Assembly: GCA_015832175.1 (NCBI GenBank)
Contig: WJXW01000011.1
Location: 1,550,001 to 1,614,000, forward strand
Length of the DNA: 64,000 nucleotides
Source: Paraphaeosphaeria minitans
Taxonomy: Eukaryota > Ascomycota > Dothideomycetes > Pleosporales > Didymosphaeriaceae
Reading direction: 5' to 3'
Shown here: positions 56,350-64,000 of the stretch, in pieces
How the letters are laid out: each line of letters opens with the position of its first letter
Position numbering within the stretch: the stretch's first letter is position 1
The notes under the pieces: model-generated
Database searches by the model: none
Seen by the model: only the letters and a program-made list of their open reading frames with translations
What the model was told of the DNA's origin: nothing
Made by a program: the position numbers and the translations under genes

Positions 56350-59132
56350 TCAGTGCTCGGTTCCCAACACCTTCTTCAATACACCTATCTCTCCCTCATA
56401 GGTCTCGACTTTCTCCTGACTCTTCTGCAACTTCTTCAAAAGATACTGCACCCGACCAGCCAGCATCGCCGGGCGTGCCTCGATCTCGCTCAACTTCAGC
56501 AACTCCGTCTCACACTTCTCAATCGTTGCGCTCTCCACTTTGGTCAGTTCTTTCAGTATGGCAAGATCCAAGCGACTCTTCAGCACTTTGTCCTCCGTCA
56601 GTCGCTTGAATGCTGGGTGATACACAGGCTTGCCAGGGCGAATCTGGGAGGGGCGGCCAGAGGGGGAAGAGACGATGGTGATGAGCTCCGCTTGCTCAAG
56701 CGCGCGAACGGTCTTCTCGCCGTTGGTTGAAAACACGTCAGAGAGCAGAAGTTCGTTGTAGCGCAGGGACTCATTCTTTGCGAGTTCCTTGATGAGTAGC
56801 CAGGCTTGCTCGGGACTCCACTTCTTGCCGCCCTCTTCATCGGCAATACCGAAGATGTACATTTTGAGGATCTCGCTCGCTGACTGATCGATTATAGCAT
56901 TGACTGCCTTGATGGGTGTTTCGCCAGTCTTGATTCTCCGGGCCAGGAATTCGAGGTCCGTGAGACGACCGCCGAGAAGGTCGAGGCAAGTATCCAGCTC
57001 GCCGAGATCATCGCGGGTCTCGGAGGGAATCTGCTTTTCGGGACCATCTTTCGGCTCAGGGTCATCGGCGACATCGGCGTCCAGGTGTCGTAGGACATAC
57101 TTCTTTGCAACCTGCGGGCTGCAATCCGCGAGGGGAATATTCCTGAAGACCCTATCCGGGAGTGCTTTGGAGAGCGACTTGCTATATGAGACGTCATTTG
57201 TGAGGAATACCACATGAGCGATGTTGGCGGTCGTGAGACGTGCGGCCCTGGAATGATTGTCAGCAACGCGTCGAAAGAGTGACATGCGAGACTCTAACGG
57301 CCAGTGGACCAAACGATCTAGCCAGAACATAGGCGACATGGAGTCGATGGTGCTGGGTCTGACTTACCAGTCGGCGATCTTGTCATATACCACACCGCCC
57401 TCCTGGCTCTTGTGCAAGAAGTTGTCAATGACAACAACAGGTCTCTTCTCGGGATGTGCTTCCAGCCACTCGTCGTCACCCAAATACGCATCTTTATCAG
57501 CCTTGTGCCGTTGATCCAGTGCAATCTGCCTGAGGGCATTCCCTGTCGTATTCCAGATCTTCGCAAGTTGCGAATCCAGCGTCTCTGAGAACCCAGTCTT
57601 CATGCCAGTCGCACCTTGCGCTGCCATGTCAATCATCCCACTGATGCTGTTCATCCAGGAGAAGACTGGCTTGTATCCCACGCATGCTGCCGCAGCGTTG
57701 ATTGTGGCGCTGTCTCCGCGGGCCTCTTGAATAGGCTTGCAGTCGATAACGAGTTTGTGCTTGCGGTTTTTGAGGGCTTGATCAAGGACCAGCTCTTTCT
57801 TTCCAGATCCGCGGGGTCCTTGCACAATGATGAACGTGTCGGCAGTTTCCATAAGCCAAGTTTGTATCTGTTCGATATTGTCCTTGCGGTCGTCCCAAAC
57901 TACGTCCATACCAGTATCGTCGTCTTCCTTCTGGTGCCAAGGGATGAAATCCGTTGCGTAGCCGACAAGTTTTTTGTAGTATTTGTTGTCTTGGAGGTGC
58001 AAAGTTCTGGTTATGTGGGCCTTCACGAAGAATGTACGTATCCTGCCACTGGTCAGCATTTTCATACTCAAGTATCAGCACAACTTACGGATCAAAGATA
58101 GCCACCGTAATACCCGCTACCAGCGCCGCAACGATCGGGATTACGATCCTTGGATGATTGACCAGCCAATCCCGAATCCAATGAGCCTTGATTTTCTGCT
58201 CATACTTGAGCCTCAGCAGCGTTCCTGCCTTCCCTCCTCCTTCTGCCTCGGCCACCACAAACCCATGCAGACAGTTCTTTGCCATAATCGCATTTGACAT
58301 TCTGGAGTAGTCCAAGTACGCAAACTTAGGCAACACCTTCGAGTCGGGCGGCTGAACCACGATGTCCTGCAGCTTTCCATACTGTCGGAAGAAAGAATAG
58401 AGCTGTTCTTGAGACAGTTCAACAGCCTCTGCACCCGGTTCAGGAGGAACAAATTCGACGCGGAGCCGAGGCGATGGCATGCGGAAGAGGTCTTCCACCC
58501 ATGGTCGCCCTTGCACAACGCTTACGTGCATTCGTCTCCACGGACTCCACCACGGTTTCACGGGCTGCTCTTTGAGGTACTGCTTAAGGACTTTCTCAAC
58601 TTCGGATGTTGGAGTGCTGCCATCGTGTGTAAACTTGACGAAGGCACCACCTTCATTCAGCCGTAAAAGTGTCTCGGTCGCTTTGATGGAGATGTTAGCT
58701 TTCGCACTGGCTTTTTCGATGACAGTTTTGGGGTCGATGCCCGTGACCAGAGGGTTGATGATGCGGTTCCAGTAATTGGGCGACTTGTCGCTCTCGAGAG
58801 TAGGGCTGATAAATTTCTGAATCTTGAGCGGAAACACATCTTAAAATATTAGTACAGGTTGTCCGCTGCGGTTATGGACAATCCCCTTGACGTACTATCA
58901 AAGAACAGCAGGCCCTCATCCGGTCCCGCGCTTATATGCCCCGACTTATCTTCTCCAGCCTGTAACGAGGCATACCGGCTTCCCAGTGGCGCGTATGCGC
59001 TCCACGGTAGCCTGGAATTCCTGTCGTCTTGTCAGCGCGTTGATGATCGACGATCAAGCTTTGCGTACACGCACCTTGTAAGCACCCCCTGCAGTCTGCT
59101 CCGCACGTGAACAGAGCTGCGCTGGATGGCAT
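56350..59132 (-). CDS. yme2: Mitochondrial escape protein YME2 (inner-membrane AAA-like protein)
   Basis: Inner mitochondrial membrane protein involved in mtDNA maintenance and nucleoid structure (YME2/RNA12 family). Five exons: 59132-59075, 59027-58896, 58839-58089, 58042-57368 and 57247-56350; introns 47, 56, 46 and 120 bp, product 837 residues, the family length. The second exon encodes DKSGHISAGPDEGLLFFDN, a hallmark N-terminal block. An RRM-like domain spans about 187-260 (LYSFFRQYGKLQDIVV ... LPKFAYLDY), a transmembrane helix about 294-312 (IVIPIVAALVAGITVAIF), then an ATPase-like domain with P-loop QGPRGSGKKE near 386. The C-terminal coil ends KVETYEGEIGVLKKVLG. The first exon (MPSSAALFTCGADCRG) is the least certain part, although its junction keeps frame and has a ctgac branch site. 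Confidence 0.88.
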
Positions 59133-59752
59133 AATACCGTGCAGCTCTGGGAAACATGTTTCGAAGTATTATTACAATTGCGCTTCGAAAGGCATGGCGA
59201 CGCTGCGATGGCTACGGAACGTGAGGAGCAGGAGTCGCGGACATTTGACATTGAGCGATGACGTCACGCGCTCACGCGATCTCGCTCGTTCACACTGGTT
59301 CAAGCTGGCGCCACGATGCAACACCACACCGGACACGCTTTCGGATGGGATAAAATGTGACCTGTCGAATTTTGTCAATCCGAGATGGACGTATAGGTAA
59401 AGCATAGGGACAGCTATCGACCTGTCTTTCCGTCGAGTTTCGAAGCATAGTCTCTGGAGGGGCCGAGTTACTTCTAATTGTTGAAAAGCACTGCGAGCAG
59501 CTGACAAAAATATGAAACCAATACTCTTTCACAGTGTTACAATATATATGCGCGGGGAAAAACACTGAAACCAGAAATACACATCACGTATTGAACGCCA
59601 GCGGACCCTCGGACTCGCCAACAGTCCACTCTTCTACACCTGTGGCATCTTTGTGGTCGCGTGCCATAGAGTACGAGCTCTCCAGAGGCTATGGAATATG
59701 TCAGCGAAGGAACGAAAGCACTCATGCGATGCTTACGTCTTGGTTCCCAACG
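59133..59752. other. Intergenic, YME2 promoter side, about 620 bp
   Basis: No gene recognised. Confidence 0.5.
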
Positions 59753-61665
59753 TCAATCCCCATCTCTTGCCCCCCGATCCCACAGCAGCTTGAGAATTGG
59801 GTCATTGCAATCATCATGCCTCCGCCTCGCAACCTCCAGCGGAGTATAAAGCGTCGACCCTGGCTGCTGGCCTGACAGCGCATTGATATACCCCGTACAA
59901 ACGAATGCATCCTTCTTATCATTCGGGTCAGCACCGTGGTCCAGAAGCAGCTTCGCCATCTCCAGGTGGACCTCGTTAGGATATGCCGCTCCACACGCAG
60001 ACTGCAGCGCCCCCGAACCGGCGATCTCTGCTCCGTGCTCGAGTAGTAGCTTGACGATATCGATGTTGCAGCTTTGCACAGCAGCCTGTAATGCGTTGTC
60101 CATATACATGGGTCCTCGCGCGGACGGGTCCGAGCCGTGCTTCAACAGCAGTCGCACGATGGCCTCGTTGCCACGGTAGGCTGCAAGATTTAGCGGGTGA
60201 TACCAGCGTGCGCCAGAGACATTGGGATCTGCTCCCGCTTCGAGAAGCATCCGCGCGATCTCCTCGTATTTTGTGCTTTTCTCGGCATACCCCCGGCCCC
60301 AGCACACTGCCTGGAGCGGCGTATTGCAGAAGACTGCTTGGGAGTGGCCACGCCATTCAGAGCGAGGCGTGCCGAAGACGACGTTGGGCGAGGCGCCGTG
60401 GGCGAGGAGAGCTTCTACGCAGTAGACGTGACCGTGGTGTGCGGCACGGAGGAGGGCGGGTCCACGCTTGGGAACTTCCTGGGTGACGTCGACGCCGGCG
60501 GCGAGGAGGCGTTGGACGATGTGGAGATGGCCTTTTAGACTGGCTACGCCGACGGCACGCGGGCCGTGTTTCTCGAGATCGACTCTATTGCGCAAGAAGT
60601 GCTCGACCAGACCCACCTCACCATCGCGAGCGACAGACACAAAAGCGTTTCCAGCGAGGGGGCTCGAGTAGTCCATCCGGTCCAACAGCACGTCAAATAT
60701 GTGGCGCCATCTCTCCTCTCTCGAAACAATGCTGAACGCCGTGCCTGGGAGCCACTTGTCGTCCAGCCCTTCCACCAATTCATCCTTGCCCCGCGCTCGA
60801 TCAGGAACCGAACCACATCTTCATGCCCAGCTTCTAATGCCGCTGACAACGCCCGCCCATGCTTCGCATTTCGATAATTGACATTCGCCCCACGCTCAAT
60901 CAACGCTTCCACGCACGCCAGATGCCCGTTCACCGCGGCCATGAGCAGAGGAAGCATTCGCTCGTGTCCCACCGCCGCGCCTGCATCCACCCCGTGATCG
61001 AGCAGCATCTCCACGATCTCTGTATACCCCTTCCTTGCCGCGATCAGCAATGCCGATCGATTGCTCCTTTCTCCACTGAACATGTGCTCTACATTGGCGC
61101 CATGTCGCAGCAACGCCTGCGCGACCTCCGTTTGCTGCCGATCAACCGCCGCCTCGAGCGCATTCCCAACCGATCCCGCATCCGCGTTAGGGTCGGCTCC
61201 GTACTCAAGGACGAGCAGTGCGATGTCGCTTCGTCCGGATTCAATAGCAGCCACGAGCGCGCTGCCCTTGCCGTATTTCCTCCCCCCGGCATACACCCTG
61301 AACTCCCCCCTTCCCTTCCCCCAACTACTTCCCTTCATCCATCCCTCCTCTTTGACCAGCAACTTCACAGCTCTAACGTTGCCATGCACCGCCGCCGCGA
61401 CGAGCGCATCGCACCGTTTTGTGCGCGCAAAAGCCCTGTAGTACGCCGGCAGTGCGATGCCGTAGAGGCGTGTGCATGTGCAGACCAGCGATTGCAGTTC
61501 CGGGGCGGAGGGAATCTGCAATCCTGTTAGAAAATGAGGAGATGGAGGCGGGACCACGTGATGCAAGCATAGCGGATCAGATGGTGGGCGTTGTTTGGGC
61601 AGGGCCGGGGCACGTACGGCGTTCGCGATAGCGAGGAGTAGTTCGTCTGGGAGGTGCAGCAACAT
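59753..61665 (-). CDS. Ankyrin-repeat protein with F-box-like N-terminus, apparent frameshift
   Basis: Two overlapping minus-strand frames together encode one protein. Exon 1 61665-61618 (MLLHLPDELLLAIANA, F-box-like) joins exon 2 at 61515 by a 102-bp intron (gtacgt/gcag), giving ANAIPSAPELQSLVCTCTRL. Ankyrin repeats follow (GHERMLPLLMAAVNGHLACV, EDVVRFLIERGA). Near 60784-60790 the reading must shift by one base to continue as DELVEGLDDKWLPGTAF and then a further run of ankyrin repeats (GPALLRAAHHGHVYCVEALL, NALQAAVQSCNIDIVKLLL) to the stop at 59753. No intron fits without losing ankyrin consensus residues. So either the gene carries a 1-bp deletion or the assembly has an error. About 600 residues if intact. 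Ankyrin proteins mediate protein binding; partner unknown. Confidence 0.6.
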
Positions 61666-62599
61666 CGTTGTGATGGCGCTGGTTGAGCTCTGCCGGGCGT
61701 GCGGCGAGGGGATTTGTCGTTGTGATTATAACGACTGCGCTGTGGCGTTATATGTAGGTATGTTACCTAGGGCGGGGGCGGTTGAGTCACCACGACTCGG
61801 TTCCGTTGGGGTGGGGGCCGAGTCAGTGTCCCTTGTAGCGCCTGGTGCGTCCAGCGACTGAATGAATGCCCGCGCAAGATCGATTCCCTATATGTAGTTA
61901 TCAGCGCGCAGATGGACACGAAGGTGTAACTGTAGTTGTCCTGTGCTGTACTTTCCTGCCGTGACGGAGACCGGCTTTCGACAGGCGCTGCTTTGGGCGT
62001 TGTGCTGGTCGTCGATTTGATATACCTTCTGACGCGTTTTTGGTTGACTACAACCCTTCAATGCGTGCATAGCACATGACAGGATAACTTATCGTATTCA
62101 CCTGCAATGTCAATTTGTATCAATTCACAGCTAGCATTTGTTCGTTTTTGAGAATGTTTTATTGAGGGGATAGGTACGGGTAGCCCCTAGTCTCAGAATG
62201 AATTATGTGGCTACCGAGCGACAGGCATGCTAGCCTCCCGAATGAGGAGGTATGTCAATCAACATCTCTCTGATGTACAGTACACGCCCAGATGCGATAC
62301 TCCCGCCGAAAGAGGGCATTGGGATCCTGAGGGATCATCGGGTATTCGCAGTAGTGAACTTTCCGCCGATGAAAGATGTCCACGGATACGTAAGTTGGAA
62401 TGGTGAGGATTTCCGGCTTGCTTGAACAAGCAAAAGTGCACAAAATTAATGAGACCTGCTTGATCTCACGATGACCTTGGGTAGCGTCAATGTGATCCGG
62501 GAAACACTGGTATTGAATTATTATCTTTTGGTTGACTCTGAGGTGTAACTACACCAAAGCTTCGAGCCTTTCATCACCACCCTGCAGTGGGCGGAGCGC
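61666..62599. other. Intergenic, about 930 bp
   Basis: No gene recognised; short minus-strand frames (61888-62070, 62255-62443) lack coding character. Confidence 0.5.
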
Positions 62600-63285
62600 C
62601 TAGACAGGCGAAGTTGTGATCCGATGGCCGGTGCGCGGGTCCACGGCCCAAGAATCGTCCCCTCCACCGTGGAACCAGCTCCCAAAACGCACCTTGCGAG
62701 GGGGGCGCATGTAGTCGTGGATGTTGGGATTGGTAGCATTATTAGCAGGCACATCATCCTCCGGCTTCATGTGCTCCCACTCCCCGCCGCAAAGCTCGTT
62801 GCAATCCTCGCAATCGCCGCAAGTGGAACGCCGACGCTTTCCCAGGACAGACTTGCCATGGGCAGCCTTGCCCAGCACGGAGCCTAGGTAGCGTACGCCG
62901 GAGATGGAAAGGGAGGCAACGCGAGAGGGAAGACGAAGGAGCGGGTGGGTGAGTTTGCGACCCCACGATTTCTTAGCAGCGCGACCGTGGGCTTCGACGG
63001 CGTCGTACTTGTTGAGTTTGAGCACTTTGAAGTTGCCTTTGGGCGCGAAGGGGAGCTGCTCGTTGTTGCCGTTGCCGAAGACGACTGGGCGGTTGTAGCT
63101 GCGTGTGTGTTGAGTGTACATCCAGCGTATCAGGCATTGGGACAAACTTACTTCTTGTCCAGGTAGTTGGCGTGAATTTCTGCGACCTCGGAGTTCATGC
63201 CGTATAACGACTTTTCGTACGTGCGCTGATGCCCGTGGGTGAACTTCAGGGCGTTGTCAATGGTGCTGAAACCCGAGCCTGCCAT
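62600..63285 (-). CDS. Hypothetical protein, 210 aa, two exons
   Basis: Family not recognised. Exons 63285-63152 and 63098-62600 with a 53-bp intron (gtaagt/gcag) splitting an Asn codon. Starts MAGSGFSTIDNALKFTHGHQ; a conserved-looking basic centre follows (KVLKLNKYDAVEAHGRAAKK, RKLTHPLLRLPSRVASLSIS). A cysteine cluster CGDCEDCNELCGG lies near residues 135-147 and could bind metal. The tail is hydrophilic (RPPRKVRFGSWFHGGGDDSW). No signal peptide or membrane segment. The clean intron and the strong start context suggest a real gene. Confidence 0.65.
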
Positions 63286-64000
63286 TGTGTCGTGGAGATG
63301 TCGCTCTTGAGGATACAGATGTATAGTGTTTGCATAAGATGTGTCAAGATAGAAAAGCACTGGAGAGGAGAGACATGGTGAGTAACCGGATACTTGCTAA
63401 AAGTTGAAGGGGGAGGCTTACACTTGTGGCTTAGTGGTGCACAATGTATCGGAGTGCTTTGAGATTCGAATGATGGGTTCAATCCCAAGTTCGATCTTTG
63501 ATGGTATTCGGGAGACGATCGCAAGGTCGTTATGCTGGAGAGGGGGTAGAGAAGCGCACGGTGTGGGATTTATATAGGGACTTCTGGCAACAGGCACATC
63601 GCACAGGCGCTGCGCTGAGGGACTAGCATTCTCACCGGCCACAGCGTCGAGTCAAATTCAGCTACCATACTGGGCGGTCGATTCCAATTTCGGCCGTCGT
63701 GCTCTCCGGACAAGGTTTTGGTGGTTGAGATGCGTGTATACGTGTATCCTCCCGCCGAAATAGGTGGGCAACGCTACCGTACCTATCTAGGTACCACTTT
63801 AGCGTACCTACATCTCCTGAGGTGGTAAGCGGATTGCTCAGTGCTCTAAGAAATTCGAGTCCTCTACTGTAGGTAATCTCCCACTACTCCTACAAATTCC
63901 TACCATCCCATTTGATCAACCGCGCATTCGTCCACAGCGAAAGCAATCGACCGCTAGCAGTCAATGCGCAAGACGACTTCTACTATGTCCCGACTAGGTA
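63286..64000. other. Upstream region of the last gene, to window end
   Basis: No gene supported. Contains taggtacc/acctatctaggtacc motifs near 63779-63812. Confidence 0.45.

Overview
The window is nuclear DNA of a filamentous ascomycete (Pezizomycotina), most likely a Dothideomycete. The signs are about twenty-four protein genes on both strands, short phase-consistent introns (44-120 bp, most 46-64 bp) with GTRAGT-like donors and YAG acceptors, typical fungal families (AA9 LPMO, Byr4, XRCC4, YME2, LicD/Mnn4-like, Dal5-type transporter, HeLo domain), and TAGGTACC/CCTACCTA-rich intergenic DNA. There are no rRNA genes, no CRISPR array and no convincing tRNA. All gene models were built by hand from reading frames and splice sites. 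Product names come from family recognition without a database search.

Layout. 1-9.4 kb: 3' part of the H3K36 methyltransferase set2, mitochondrial GABA transaminase, an unknown three-exon gene (minus strand), and an acidic low-complexity protein. 9.4-11.7 kb: AT-rich, gene-free DNA with a probable solo LTR and a decayed tRNA-like piece. 11.7-23.3 kb: a small one-TM protein, an acyl-CoA dehydrogenase ending in a PTS1-like tripeptide, a WD40 protein, the septation regulator byr4 divergent from the NHEJ factor XRCC4, and an allantoate-permease-like transporter. 24-26 kb: wreckage of a HeLo-domain gene and of a second fungal gene.

26.4-34.1 kb: a 1265-residue protein with seven very regular zinc fingers, a ubiquitin-like/WLM metalloprotease, and an Mnn4-like LicD protein. 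34.1-36.2 kb: a repeat-rich gap. 36.2-43.4 kb: RVB2 divergent from a 1089-residue coiled-coil protein, then POP8. 43.9-48.6 kb: a WW-domain glycine-rich protein with a 17-nt exon, and an F-box/LRR protein. 49.9-55.6 kb: a flavin monooxygenase with a C-terminal DUF6314-like domain, an AA9 LPMO, and an NAD-dependent epimerase-like protein. 56.3-63.3 kb: mitochondrial escape protein YME2, an ankyrin-repeat gene with an apparent 1-bp frameshift, and a small unknown protein.

Most genes are independent housekeeping or accessory functions (chromatin, DNA repair, mitosis, mitochondria, peroxisome, cell wall). I see no operon-like or secondary-metabolite cluster logic. The most unusual items are the C-x2-C-x11-H-x3/4-[HC] finger array protein, the monooxygenase-DUF6314 fusion, the HeLo-domain ruin, the GC-AG intron in XRCC4, the 17-nt microexon and the frameshifted ankyrin gene.
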